From positions 1-61,709 of the forward strand of contig JAMXCW010000012.1 of NCBI GenBank assembly GCA_024451685.1: a DNA stretch of 61,709 nucleotides, given 5' to 3'. Shown in pieces: positions 8,269 to 17,171 of the stretch (positions are counted from its first letter, which is position 1; each line of letters opens with the position of its first letter). Below the pieces are notes generated by a model that made no database searches, was not told the origin of the DNA, and saw nothing but the letters and a program-made list of their open reading frames with translations. Both the position numbers and the translations under genes were made by a program. This DNA comes from Candidatus Bathyanammoxibius amoris (GTDB lineage Bacteria; Planctomycetota; Brocadiia; Brocadiales; Bathyanammoxibiaceae).

Positions 8269-9249
8269 CTACGTTTTTATCTTCAGGCCCAGGTCGGATA
8301 TCATGCGGAGGTCTTCTTCCGGCGGTCTCCCCCTTGTAGACAGATAACCGCCAATGATTATGCTGCTGGCACCGGCGTAGAATATCCAGCTCTGCAGGTC
8401 TCCCAGGTTTCTTTCCCTGCCGCCGGCCAGCTTTATCTCTTTCGCCGGCAGTACAAACCGATAGAGCGCAATAATTTTAAGAATCTCCATCGGGGCAAGC
8501 GCCCTGGCGCCGCCGAGCGGCGTACCGGGGATAGGATGTAAAAAATTAAGCGGCACCGTGTCAACGTCCAATTCCCTCAGCGTGAATGCGAGGTCGAGCC
8601 AGTCGTCCGGTGACTCACCCGCGCCGAATATGCCGCCGCTGCATACCTCAAGACCCGCCTCCCGGGCCGTCCTGATGGTGCGCAGCCGATCGCTGTAACT
8701 ATGCGTGGTGCAGAGCCGCGGGAAAAACCTTTGCGATGTCTCCAGGTTATGGTTAATGCGCCTTATACCGCTGGCCTTTAGCCGTTGGGCATTTTGCGGG
8801 GAAAGCAGCCCTGGCGACGCGTGCAGGTGAATGCCGTCTGTTCCGTTCACCCCCCCGACACCCTCACACAGTCTGGCCACTTCATCATCGCTCAATTCCC
8901 TGCCGCTTGTTACTATCCCAAGCGACCCGGCAGCCGGCTCAGCCGCGCCGCTTATGGCGCTCGCAAGGCCCTCCCCGCCCATAAGGGCAAAGCCCTCTAC
9001 GGCGGTATCAAACCGTGCGGACTGGGCGCAGAAGCCGCAGTCCTCGGCACATCTCCCCTGTTTCACACTCACCAGGGCACAGCAGCTTATCTCATCCCCC
9101 AGAAATTTATGCCTTATCTTGTTGGCCCAGTACAAGAGGTCGTATATGGCGTCTGTCTCGTTGAGGCCGCAGATATATGCGGCTTCATCACGGGTGACCT
9201 CACACCCTTCCAGTATTTTTTCGCCTAACACCCTTATATGATTATCCAC
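8269..9249 (-). CDS. bioB: Biotin synthase
   Basis: This radical-SAM enzyme inserts sulfur into dethiobiotin. The 326-residue product has the SAM-cluster motif CAEDCGFC (CxxxCxxC). It also has the family blocks HNLETS, CSGGIFGAGE, FLHPIPGTPL and FYAGASSIIIGGYLSTRGR, the last of which lies near the auxiliary 2Fe-2S cluster. The start is the GTG at 9249, preceded by AGGAG at 8 bases. The open frame further upstream runs through hairpin repeats and is not coding. No other biotin gene is adjacent. Confidence 0.95.
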   Translation of the reverse strand: MDNHIRVLGEKILEGCEVTRDEAAYICGLNETDAIYDLLYWANKIRHKFLGDEISCCALVSVKQGRCAEDCGFCAQSARFDTAVEGFALMGGEGLASAISGAAEPAAGSLGIVTSGRELSDDEVARLCEGVGGVNGTDGIHLHASPGLLSPQNAQRLKASGIRRINHNLETSQRFFPRLCTTHSYSDRLRTIRTAREAGLEVCSGGIFGAGESPDDWLDLAFTLRELDVDTVPLNFLHPIPGTPLGGARALAPMEILKIIALYRFVLPAKEIKLAGGRERNLGDLQSWIFYAGASSIIIGGYLSTRGRPPEEDLRMISDLGLKIKT

Positions 9250-9270
9250 TTCAACTACTCCTCTGTCGCA

Positions 9271-9338
9271 GGGCAACCACAGGGGGTTGCCCCTACAGAA
9301 GTCCCAGGGCGGCCGCAAGGCCGTCCGCCTTCGGCGGA
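9271..9338. repeat. Cluster of intergenic hairpins upstream of bioB
   Basis: GGGCAACC/GGTTGCCC forms a hairpin at 9271-9292, followed by CCTAC, as in the GTAGGGGC-type elements. A second stem (GGCGGCC/GGCCGTC) and a third (TCCGCC TTC GGCGGA, 9324-9338) follow. Together they fill the spacer between bioB and the gene upstream of it. Confidence 0.6.
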
Positions 9339-9363
9339 GCGCCAGGCAGTCCCTGCAGATTCA

Positions 9364-10389
9364 TTAACTGCCCCGCAGCCCGTTAAAGGTATCGGAAATC
9401 TTTTTCCATAGCTCTTCGGGACGTTCCGACCGCAGATGACTCATACACCCGCTGCCGCCGTACGACCATACGGCAATATTTTTTATACCCTCGTCACGGG
9501 CAATCTCAATGGCCCTCTTCACCTCGTCCTCCCTGTCGGCGGGCACACGGAACCCCTGAATCCATAACTGCGGTTCTTTATCATACGTCTTACAGAGCGC
9601 CACCACGTCCCGCGACACGCTGCGCACGAACTCATCCACATCCCTGTCAAACGCCAGCCAGTAGGGGTCGCTTCCGAATATGCTCAGGTATTTATTTTCA
9701 AGGGCCTTTTCCCACTCGTATATGCCGAACCGCGGGTTGCGAAAGGGCAGGACACAGAGGGCGTTTATCAGCCCCTTGCTCACGGCAAGCCCGGATAGGG
9801 ACTCAATAAACCCGAGTATAGTCGCCTGCCTGAACCGTGTGACGTCCTCGGAAAACTGCCCCATCATCTCGTAGCCGAATTTCTCGCGAAACAATCTCTT
9901 GCACACACCGCAGCAGCAGCCCCACACGTCTCTCTTCTTCCCGAATAGCGGCGTGAGTTCTCCATAGTACAGATGCGGTTCGTCCCAGAACACGCCGTGC
10001 GCGTTTGAATGGCCGGCAAGCTCCACCCACGCCTCCATCATCTTTCTGAACGTTGAGGAGTTGAGGCATGCCTTGTCCGCCGACAGTTCGCCCTCCGGCA
10101 GCTCCATGCGCTGCCGCTCACGGGGGTTCATCGCGATAAAATTGGAAAAGGCCTCGCCGCCGAATACCCTGCCCACTCCCCACGGGTCAAGAAACACCTG
10201 AAGACCCGCCTCCTTGGAGGCCTTTACTATCTGGACAATGGTCTCCGGGTAATACGTCATGTCCTCTTCGCTCACGGTGTGGACCACCATATTGCAACCT
10301 GAACCGGCAATCTCAGCCATATCCCGCTTTACGTGATCGAGGTGCCTGGAACCAAAGTAGCTCACGCCCAAGGTCAAACCGCCGCTCAA
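9364..10389 (-). CDS. Unknown protein, possible TIM-barrel glycosidase-like fold
   Basis: The 341-residue cytosolic protein has no signal peptide. Its alternating helix/strand pattern and blocks such as LGVSYFGSRHL, QVFLDPWGVG, GVFWDEPHLYYG and IAVWSYGGSG resemble TIM-barrel hydrolases, with acidic residues at strand ends. A cysteine cluster (GCCCGVCKRLF) mid-protein could bind metal. The start is TTG, in the TTGA overlap with the stop of the upstream symporter gene. AAGGAGG lies inside the symporter's 3' end, so the two are translationally coupled. That pairing suggests it handles the solute imported by the symporter. I cannot name a substrate. Confidence 0.6.
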   Translation of the reverse strand: MSGGLTLGVSYFGSRHLDHVKRDMAEIAGSGCNMVVHTVSEEDMTYYPETIVQIVKASKEAGLQVFLDPWGVGRVFGGEAFSNFIAMNPRERQRMELPEGELSADKACLNSSTFRKMMEAWVELAGHSNAHGVFWDEPHLYYGELTPLFGKKRDVWGCCCGVCKRLFREKFGYEMMGQFSEDVTRFRQATILGFIESLSGLAVSKGLINALCVLPFRNPRFGIYEWEKALENKYLSIFGSDPYWLAFDRDVDEFVRSVSRDVVALCKTYDKEPQLWIQGFRVPADREDEVKRAIEIARDEGIKNIAVWSYGGSGCMSHLRSERPEELWKKISDTFNGLRGS

Positions 10390-12125
10390 CTAAACGCCTC
10401 CTTCCGGGTCAGCCTGTACGCTATAACCCCACTGCCAACGGCCGCTATAGCCAGGAGCACGGCGCCCGTCGTGTAATCGTGGAATATAAGTTTTCCTATG
10501 CCGAACGTCGCGCCGTAGATGAGCGCCACGCCGGAGAACCATTCTACCAGCAAGCCCCATCCCAGTATACCCCGCTTTATGTGCGGCAGTTCCTTCCTTA
10601 CCGGCCCCCAGAGGCCGCCGGGCCTGACCTTTGTGTAAAACTTCTTGAGCTGCTCAACCGGTACCGGCTGTGTAAGGAACGTGACCGACACCCACACCAC
10701 TATCGAGAACGGCACGATAACCATGAACCTCTGCTGTACCGGGACGTGCATTACCACGAGCGGTATATTTATGACCATAGAGGCCACCAGGGCCGATATC
10801 TCAGACCAGGCGTTTATCCGCCACCAGAACCACCTGAGTATAAGCACCAGCCCGATGCCCGCCGACATAGGTATAAGAAATTCCCACGCCGCCGTGATTG
10901 AGTTCATCTGCGAGGCCACAATCCCCGCCATCACCATGAGTACCACCGAGGTTATCCTTGAGACCAGCACGTAGTGGCGCTCTGACGAGCTCGTCTTGAT
11001 AAACCTCTTGTAGATGTCGTTTATAAAATAGCTGGAACCCCAGTTTAGATGGGTGTCGATTGTGGACATGAACGCCGCAAGAAACGACGCCACCAGCATC
11101 CCCTTCAGGCCGCTCGGCAGAAAGGCGTTTATGGCCATCGGATACGCCTCCTTGCTGTGACTCTTCGTGATCTCAGGGAACGTTACCATGGTGACCAGCG
11201 CGACTATAATCCACGGCCACGGCCTGAGGGCGTAATGCGCGATATTAAACCACAGCGTACCCACCAGTGAGTGGGCCTCGGTCTTGGCCGCCAGCATCCG
11301 CTGGATGATGTAGCCGCCGCCGTCCGCGTTGTGCGAAGACCACCACATCACGGTGATAAATATTAGAAACGTGAACAGCGGGGAGTCCAGAAAACCAGTA
11401 TCGCCTTTTATGTCGAGAGGCGGGAAAAAATTCATGGTAACATCGGTGCCGCCCGCCGACTGCGCGAGCTGCAGCTTCAGTTCGTCTATACCACCCACCG
11501 CATCCAGGCAATAGAGGGCAAGGACGACAGAGCTGGCGAAACAGAGGATGAACTGGAACATGTCCGTGACCACGACACCCCAGAACCCGGAAAGCACCGC
11601 GTAGGTAAGGGCGATACAGACGCAGACGGTGATAGAAATCCACTGCATCTCCGGCGGTATGCCCAGCACCACCTGCAGGATGGTGGCCATGGCCTGAATC
11701 ACCCAGCCCATTACTACGAAGTTGTATATTGTGCTGAAATAGCCTGCCTTGAACGCCCTCAGTATCTCGGCCGGGCGGCCTGAATAGCGAAGTTCTATCA
11801 GCTCATTGTCCGTCAACACCTCCGCCCTGCGCCAGAGCCGTGAGAAGAGAAACACCCCCAGGAGCCCGCCCAGCGCCACGTTCCACCAGAACCAGTTACG
11901 CCAGATGCCGTCGTTCCTTACGTATTCTGTGACGGCAAGCGGGGTGTCGGCGCCGAAGGTGGTGGCCACCATAGAAGTGCCCAGGAGCCACCAGGGCAGG
12001 GAGCGGCCGGAGATGAAGAATTCCTGTATGTTTTTACTTGCGCGGCGGGAGAAATAGACGCCTACTCCCAGGGAGAGGCTGCAGTAAAGACCAATGATGA
12101 CCCAGTCTACGAGCGAGAGACCCAT
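10386..12125 (-). CDS. Sodium:solute symporter (SSS family)
   Basis: The 579-residue inner-membrane protein has about 13 hydrophobic helices. It starts with the typical SSS opening (VDWVIIGLYCSLSLGVGVYFSRR, then the ASKNIQEFFISGRSLPWW loop). The GTSMVATTFGADTP segment and the AAFMSTIDTHLNWGSSYFINDIYKRF helix-8 region match sodium-binding symporters of this family. The substrate cannot be read from sequence; sugars, amino acids or carboxylates are all possible. The stop overlaps the TTG start of the next gene, implying a two-gene operon. Confidence 0.9.
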   Translation of the reverse strand: MGLSLVDWVIIGLYCSLSLGVGVYFSRRASKNIQEFFISGRSLPWWLLGTSMVATTFGADTPLAVTEYVRNDGIWRNWFWWNVALGGLLGVFLFSRLWRRAEVLTDNELIELRYSGRPAEILRAFKAGYFSTIYNFVVMGWVIQAMATILQVVLGIPPEMQWISITVCVCIALTYAVLSGFWGVVVTDMFQFILCFASSVVLALYCLDAVGGIDELKLQLAQSAGGTDVTMNFFPPLDIKGDTGFLDSPLFTFLIFITVMWWSSHNADGGGYIIQRMLAAKTEAHSLVGTLWFNIAHYALRPWPWIIVALVTMVTFPEITKSHSKEAYPMAINAFLPSGLKGMLVASFLAAFMSTIDTHLNWGSSYFINDIYKRFIKTSSSERHYVLVSRITSVVLMVMAGIVASQMNSITAAWEFLIPMSAGIGLVLILRWFWWRINAWSEISALVASMVINIPLVVMHVPVQQRFMVIVPFSIVVWVSVTFLTQPVPVEQLKKFYTKVRPGGLWGPVRKELPHIKRGILGWGLLVEWFSGVALIYGATFGIGKLIFHDYTTGAVLLAIAAVGSGVIAYRLTRKEAFS

Positions 12126-12140
12126 TAACGCCCATAATTC

Positions 12141-12178
12141 TGGAGTCTATTGGTCCGCCTAAGGCGGACTGGACTCCA
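12141..12178. repeat. Intergenic hairpin
   Basis: TGGAGTC...GGTCCGCC pairs with GGCGGAC...GACTCCA around a TAA loop. It sits between the divergent symporter and uvrC starts. It lacks a T-run, so it is more likely a repeat element or leader structure than a terminator. Confidence 0.55.
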
Positions 12179-12329
12179 CAGGGGACAGTTGTTCGAAGTT
12201 ACCCATCATCGGACGGCAATGCTACCAGCGGTATACGTTCAAGTCAAAGATTTTTCCATCCCTGCCGGGGTTGGATTATCAATTATATCCCCCTAAACAT
12301 GATGGGTCACATTTGGACTTTAAACCACG

Positions 12330-12358
12330 TGGCAGCCAATATCCATCTCTGCTATAAT
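12330..12358 (+). promoter_or_regulatory. Candidate uvrC promoter
   Basis: A perfect -10 TATAAT at 12353-12358 follows a weak -35 (TGGCAG, 12330-12335) at 17 bp. Transcription would begin near 12365, which favours the ATG at 12398 over the TTG at 12368 as the uvrC start. Confidence 0.4.
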
Positions 12359-12397
12359 TACTAAAGGTTGGAATTACCGGTTATAAGGACTTTTTCT

Positions 12398-14257
12398 ATG
12401 CAGCTTACAAAAAAAATACAGACGCTGCCGACCACGACCGGGGTCTATATGATGCGAGATTCCCGTTCAAAGGTAATCTACGTGGGTAAGGCAAAAAACC
12501 TGCGCTCCCGCGTCAGGACATATTTCTTCCATAAGGGCGGGGACGGCAGGCCATTAATCGGCCAACTTGTTAAAAGGGTAGCCGACATAGACATTGTACT
12601 GACGGACACGGAAAAAGAGGCCCTGATACTCGAAAACAACCTGATTAAGCAGTTCAAGCCACGCTATAATGTCCTGCTCCGCGACGATAAGACGTATGTA
12701 AGTATCAGACTCGACATGCGCCGGAAGTACCCGCACCCACGTGTGGTGCGCGAGGTCAGGAAGGACGGCGCACTCTACTTCGGCCCATATTCATCTTCCC
12801 GGTCCGTCAGAGAGACGCTCCGGTTCATCTACGAACTCTACCCCATACGGAAGTGTTCCGACCCCACGTTCCGCGGCCGGACACGGCCATGTCTATACCA
12901 CCAGATGGACAAATGCATGGGACCGTGTATCGATGACCTTGCGGACGAGAAAACCTACCGTGCGATGATTGAGGAGATCGTCCTGTTCCTCAGGGGGAGG
13001 AAGCAAGACCTCATTGACGCCCTTCGCGAGAAGATGAACAGAGAGGCGGTTGAAGAGAGATACGAAGACGCCGCCCAGACACGCGACCGTCTGAGGGCCG
13101 TTGAAGAGACGATAGAAGGACAGAAGATACACTCGATGAGCTTCACCGACAGGGACGTGTTCGGTTATTATCGCGAGGGCAAGGAACTTCAGATACAGGC
13201 CATGTTCATACGCAGGGGCAGGCTTGAGGACCTTGCCGGATACAGCTTCACACTTGAATACGACACTCCTGAAGGGGTGTTCAGGGCCTTCCTGAACCAG
13301 TTCTACGGCCACAACCGTTTCATACCAAAGGAGGTAATAATACCCACCCGGACCGAAGACGCCCCGGTGCTCGAGGAATTCCTGAGTGACACAGGCGGCC
13401 ATAAGGTCTCGGTTATCTGCCCGCAGAAAGGGGAAAAGCTGAGACTTGTGGCTCTGGCCAGACGCAACGCCGAGAACGCTTTCCGGGCCAGACACGCAAC
13501 ACCCGACAGACAGAAAAAGATTCTAACAGGACTTAAGAAAGCACTGGGACTAAGAAACCTGCCTGAGACCATCGAGTGCTTTGACATATCCAATATCGGA
13601 GGCAAGCTGGCCGTAGGCTCGATGGTGACCTTTAAAAACGGCATGCCCGACAAGAACCGCTACAGGCGATACAGGGTGGAGGGCGTCAACCAGCCGGACG
13701 ACTGCGCCATGATTCACGAGATGCTATCGAGGCGTTACAAGAAGGCGAGCAGGGGCGACAGGGGCAAAAATATTCCGCAACTGGTCATGGTTGACGGCGG
13801 CAAGGGACAGCTCGGCGTCGCATTGAAGGTTATGGCCCACGCGGGTATTACGGACGTTGACGTGATAGCCCTGGCCAAGGCCCGCAAAAAATATAATAAC
13901 GACATGCAGCTTGAGTATGAACTCCAGGACCGGGTGTACGTCCCCGGCAGTGAAGAGCCCATCGCCCTCCCCGGCGACTCATCTGAACTTATGCTGCTGG
14001 GCCGGATCCGCGACGAGGCGCACCGCTTCGCCATCGAATATCACAGGAAACTCCGCCAGCGGATGTTCTACCGCTCGCCCCTTGACGCCATTCCCGGTAT
14101 AGGCCCCGCCCGGAAGACGAAACTCATGAAGTGTTTCGGGAGCATACAGAACATACGCGACGCGGGTCTTAAGGATTTAAAGGAGGTCGCCGGACTTCCT
14201 GAGCGCCAGGCCGAGGCCATCTACAACTACTTCCACGCCGCGGCTACTGACGCATAG
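12398..14257 (+). CDS. uvrC: Excinuclease ABC subunit C
   Basis: UvrC makes both incisions in UvrABC nucleotide-excision repair. The 619-residue protein has a GIY-YIG nuclease domain (GVYMMRDSRSKVIYVGKAKNLRSRV, with the catalytic glutamate in ALILENNLIKQFKP). A cysteine-containing segment and a UVR domain (about 190-230) follow. The RNase-H-like 5' nuclease region has IECFDISNIGG and MVDGGKGQLG, with acidic residues in place. A C-terminal helix-hairpin-helix (IPGIGPARKTKLMKCFGSI) completes it. The start ATG has AAGGA 8 bases upstream. It is divergent from the symporter operon. Confidence 0.96.
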   Translation: MQLTKKIQTLPTTTGVYMMRDSRSKVIYVGKAKNLRSRVRTYFFHKGGDGRPLIGQLVKRVADIDIVLTDTEKEALILENNLIKQFKPRYNVLLRDDKTYVSIRLDMRRKYPHPRVVREVRKDGALYFGPYSSSRSVRETLRFIYELYPIRKCSDPTFRGRTRPCLYHQMDKCMGPCIDDLADEKTYRAMIEEIVLFLRGRKQDLIDALREKMNREAVEERYEDAAQTRDRLRAVEETIEGQKIHSMSFTDRDVFGYYREGKELQIQAMFIRRGRLEDLAGYSFTLEYDTPEGVFRAFLNQFYGHNRFIPKEVIIPTRTEDAPVLEEFLSDTGGHKVSVICPQKGEKLRLVALARRNAENAFRARHATPDRQKKILTGLKKALGLRNLPETIECFDISNIGGKLAVGSMVTFKNGMPDKNRYRRYRVEGVNQPDDCAMIHEMLSRRYKKASRGDRGKNIPQLVMVDGGKGQLGVALKVMAHAGITDVDVIALAKARKKYNNDMQLEYELQDRVYVPGSEEPIALPGDSSELMLLGRIRDEAHRFAIEYHRKLRQRMFYRSPLDAIPGIGPARKTKLMKCFGSIQNIRDAGLKDLKEVAGLPERQAEAIYNYFHAAATDA

Positions 14258-14296
14258 GGACGGATTTTAACCCTGGCGTGAAATTCCTTATAAAAA

Positions 14297-14629
14297 TTAT
14301 CGAGGCATGTACATCATAACCGCAGCGCCAGCCAGCGCTATACACGCCCCAATAATCTCGAAGCGGTCCGGTTTCTTCTTATCAATCACCCATCCCCAAA
14401 TAATAGCGGAAACGATGAATATTCCGCCATAGGCAGCATAGACTCGTCCGAAATGTGCTGGCTGAAACGTCTGTATGATTCCATACATGAATAAAACCGG
14501 CACACCCAATAATCCCAGGAGTATCCCCCTGCGTTCTCGCAACCACAACCAGACCAAATATCCACCGCCAATCTCATAAAGAGCAGCGGCAAAAAATAGC
14601 GTCAATGAGACTATGATTATCTTTGCCAT
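14297..14629 (-). CDS. YnfA/UPF0060 family small membrane protein, copy b
   Basis: The 110-residue protein has four predicted helices and the UPF0060 signature ALYEIGGGYLVWLWLRE, followed by GRVYAAYGGIFIVSAIIWGW. It is distantly like small multidrug-resistance transporters. Its ATG at 14629 lies inside the end of the upstream homologue (13-base overlap), so the pair should be co-translated. The function is unproven in this family; cation or drug efflux is the usual guess. Two adjacent copies suggest that they may pair as a heterodimer. Confidence 0.85.
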   Translation of the reverse strand: MAKIIIVSLTLFFAAALYEIGGGYLVWLWLRERRGILLGLLGVPVLFMYGIIQTFQPAHFGRVYAAYGGIFIVSAIIWGWVIDKKKPDRFEIIGACIALAGAAVMMYMPR

Positions 14630-14985
14630 TGTTGTTCGTATTTCCTCGGCCAATAGAATATTACCGCTACCCCAATGAGAGCTATGAATGCACCGATAAC
14701 ATCGAATCTGTCCGGGGCGATACCGTCAAAGGCCCAACCCCAGAGCATGGCCATCACAATAAAAACACCTCCATAGGCGGCGTATATCCTGTGAAAATGA
14801 GATGGCTGCAGTGTTGGGACAACACCGTAAAGAAACAATACTAAGCCGCCAAGAAGCCCAACTACCAGCGCATAATCTTCTCTTATCCAGAGCCAGACAA
14901 GATAACCCCCGCCAATCTCAAAAAGACCGGCCAGGAAGAAATAAACCAGTGTCTTCGATATAATTTTAGGTTTATGGTTGTTCAT
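14617..14985 (-). CDS. YnfA/UPF0060 family small membrane protein, copy a
   Basis: The 122-residue protein has four helices with GLFEIGGGYLVWLWIRE and HRIYAAYGGVFIVMAMLWGW, closely matching the downstream copy. It ends in a positively charged tail (PRKYEQQWQR). The first eight residues (MNNHKPKI) are polar. The ATG at 14985 has no strong ribosome binding site, and an upstream GTG at 15036 is an alternative start. The tandem arrangement looks like a local duplication followed by divergence. Confidence 0.8.
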   Translation of the reverse strand: MNNHKPKIISKTLVYFFLAGLFEIGGGYLVWLWIREDYALVVGLLGGLVLFLYGVVPTLQPSHFHRIYAAYGGVFIVMAMLWGWAFDGIAPDRFDVIGAFIALIGVAVIFYWPRKYEQQWQR

Positions 14986-15051
14986 AATAATACAATCGTG
15001 GGAGTGTAGAGAATTATGACCGGTGCGTCGAGACACATCCTACCTTACTGA

Positions 15052-15110
15052 GTAGGGGCGGCTCTTGCGGCCGCCCAACGTCATAGGCCAGGTGCAAGAC
15101 CTGCCCCTAC
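15052..15110. repeat. Double-hairpin repeat with GTAGGGGC/GCCCCTAC ends
   Basis: GTAGGGGC at the left end is the inverse of GCCCCTAC at the right end. Inside are two hairpins, one GGGCGGC/GCCGCCC and one around a CAGGT-GCAAG-ACCTG stem. This is the same design as the repeats at 8144-8212 and 38266-38317, with different ends. It fills the space between pyrK and the YnfA pair. Confidence 0.75.
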
Positions 15111-15119
15111 TATTAGTTA

Positions 15120-15950
15120 TTACGTCTTCATCTGAATATATTCCTCGACGGATACCTTCCGCCCGTCTTTCAGCCTGGCGAACCTGCCAAAATCGCCCAG
15201 GGTCTCCAGCGTCTCTCTGGGGAGTACGGGCCCGTCGATACAGATCCGCAGCCCGTCGCAACAGCACTGGCCGCACAGACCTATACCACACTTCATATAC
15301 CTTTCCAGCGACGCCTGCATCGGTAGACTGTGCCTCTGCGCGAACTCAAGGACCTTATAAGTCATCGGTTCGGGGCCGCAGACATAAAGGTTTATGACGC
15401 CAAAGCGGCTGTAAAGGTCCTCGAGCTTCTTGGTGGGCAGTCCTTTTGTCCCTTCCGAGCCGTCCTCCGTAAACACCGTCATGCCGCTGAACCCCGCCCT
15501 GTTACGGTACAGAATCTCTGAAGCAGTTTTTGCCCCCTGTATAATCATTCCCCTCTCCAGCTTGTCTACAAGCGTGGCCAGGCTGGCCATGCCTACTCCC
15601 CCGCCGATAATGCAGGCATTGCCCTTCTCCATGCTAAACGGCGTCCCGAATGGGCCTCTTACGCCCAATATCTCTCCGGGATTCATCTGGTGCAACCTGC
15701 GCGTAAAATTGCCCCTGCATGCCACAGTTATCCCAAAGGAATCATCGCCGAGATAGGAGATGCTGAAGGGCTTCTCGTCCATGCCGGGTATCCACAGCAT
15801 GATAAACTGCCCCGGCTCATACTCGAACTCACCGCACTTAAAAAAGAAGCTCTTTGACGTGCCGGACTCCTCTACTACCCTGTCTATCTTGATGATAGTA
15901 GGCTCCAGCACGTTAAAGGCAGGTTCGTTGCTACTCGGTGCCTGATTCAT
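15120..15950 (-). CDS. pyrK: Dihydroorotate dehydrogenase B, electron-transfer subunit
   Basis: PyrK passes electrons from PyrD through FAD and a 2Fe-2S cluster to NAD+. The 276-residue protein has a ferredoxin-reductase-like FAD domain (KPFSISYLG; GVRGPFGTPF) and an NAD domain (GGGVGMASLATLV; VCGPEPM). A C-terminal cysteine cluster (CGIGLCGQCCCDGLRIC) binds the iron-sulfur centre. It overlaps the end of pyrD by 20 bases, as expected for a two-subunit class-1B enzyme. The ATG has AGGGG just upstream, inside pyrD. Confidence 0.93.
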   Translation of the reverse strand: MNQAPSSNEPAFNVLEPTIIKIDRVVEESGTSKSFFFKCGEFEYEPGQFIMLWIPGMDEKPFSISYLGDDSFGITVACRGNFTRRLHQMNPGEILGVRGPFGTPFSMEKGNACIIGGGVGMASLATLVDKLERGMIIQGAKTASEILYRNRAGFSGMTVFTEDGSEGTKGLPTKKLEDLYSRFGVINLYVCGPEPMTYKVLEFAQRHSLPMQASLERYMKCGIGLCGQCCCDGLRICIDGPVLPRETLETLGDFGRFARLKDGRKVSVEEYIQMKT

Positions 15951-16863
15951 GGGCAGCCCCTATAAGTTCTTTCACGGAACTATAGCCGTTTTTCACCATC
16001 CAGTCTTCCATCTCACCGCAGACCGTAGAAAACACGCCAACACCGCCGGTACAAACGGCGGTACCTATACCGACCGCGCTCGCGCCCGCCATGAGCATTT
16101 CTATGGCGTGCCTCCCGGCTGATACCCCACCAGTCCCGATTATCGGTATGCGCACGGCCTCGTATATGTCGTAGACACACCTGACGGCAATCGGTCTTAA
16201 GGCCGGTCCGGAGATGCCCCCCTTCTTGAAACCCAAGACGGGGCGCCGGGCCTCTATGTTGATTATCATCCCCGGGCCTATGGTGTTCGTTGCCGTTATA
16301 CCGTCTGCTCCCGCCTCTTCAGCGGCCTTGGCCACCTTCGCGATGTCTGCCGTGTCGGCCGATAATTTTACAAACAACGGTATGCTGGTCACCCTTCTGG
16401 CTGCAGAGACTACCTGTCGCACGTAACTTGGGGTATTTTGTCCCGCCATCGCCCCAAAGCCGGGAGTATGGGGACATGAAAGCGATATCTCTATTGCGGC
16501 GAATCCCTGGCTCCACAGCCCCTCCACTACCTTCACTATATCCCCTACCCCCCTGCCTATAACGCTGGCTATCACCGGCACACCCACGGCGCCCGGGTTG
16601 CTGAACTCCTGCGCTGCCGCATGCAGCCCCGGATTCGCGTAGCCCACCGCGTTAAGCAGGCCCGCCTCAAAGCCTACCGTGACGGGGTTGTTGTGGCCCG
16701 GCATGGGGTCGAGGCTTATTGATTTCGTAGTGACCGCGCCCGCACCCGCGCCGGCCACCGTCTGGAGGAGAGCGTTACTCGTGCCAAGGATACCCGACGC
16801 GAGCACCGTAGGATTTCTGAGCGCTATTCCAGAAATTTCTGTAGATATATCTACCGCCGCCAT
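15931..16863 (-). CDS. pyrD: Dihydroorotate dehydrogenase, catalytic subunit (class 1B)
   Basis: This enzyme oxidises dihydroorotate to orotate in pyrimidine synthesis, using FMN. The 310-residue protein starts at 16863 (MAAVDISTEISGI). It carries the FMN-binding TTKSISLDP and NAVGYANPG segments and the class-1 catalytic cysteine in SLSCPHTPG. It also has FVKLSAD, with the conserved lysine, and GTGGVSAGRHAIEMLMAGASAVGIGTA. The adjacent pyrK supports class 1B (NAD-linked). A slightly earlier in-frame start at 16899 exists but adds only hydrophobic residues with no match to the family. Confidence 0.95.
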   Translation of the reverse strand: MAAVDISTEISGIALRNPTVLASGILGTSNALLQTVAGAGAGAVTTKSISLDPMPGHNNPVTVGFEAGLLNAVGYANPGLHAAAQEFSNPGAVGVPVIASVIGRGVGDIVKVVEGLWSQGFAAIEISLSCPHTPGFGAMAGQNTPSYVRQVVSAARRVTSIPLFVKLSADTADIAKVAKAAEEAGADGITATNTIGPGMIINIEARRPVLGFKKGGISGPALRPIAVRCVYDIYEAVRIPIIGTGGVSAGRHAIEMLMAGASAVGIGTAVCTGGVGVFSTVCGEMEDWMVKNGYSSVKELIGAAHESGTE

Positions 16864-17026
16864 CGATACAAAGTATAACAAAACACTAAAATATATCAAT
16901 CAAAAAATACCAGTTATAGGGTAATTATAGGGACAGGGCCACATATCTTGTATGGCACGCCCTGACCTCTTTGTCTTCATTCCATACAAGAATTTGATGG
17001 AAGCTATGCAAAATGGTTTTTCCCCG

Positions 17027-17127
17027 GTTGCTTGACAAATGAAACGGTCTATGAAAGTTCTTTATACTCTTCCCGGGTATTTTTCTTTGAATTATGTCCC
17101 AAAAAATACTAGAATCTGTCAAGCAAC
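17027..17127. promoter_or_regulatory. Perfect 11-bp inverted repeat upstream of the ferritin-like gene
   Basis: GTTGCTTGACA (17027-17037) and TGTCAAGCAAC (17117-17127) are exact inverses separated by 79 bases. The second arm ends 44 bases before the ferritin-like start. The spacing suggests a looping operator pair or two sites for one regulator. No regulator is identified, and the TTGACA within the left arm has no good -10 at normal spacing. Confidence 0.45.
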
Positions 17128-17171
17128 GTTAAACAACCGCGGACCTGAAGCCAGGAAGGGGTTTTCCCGAC

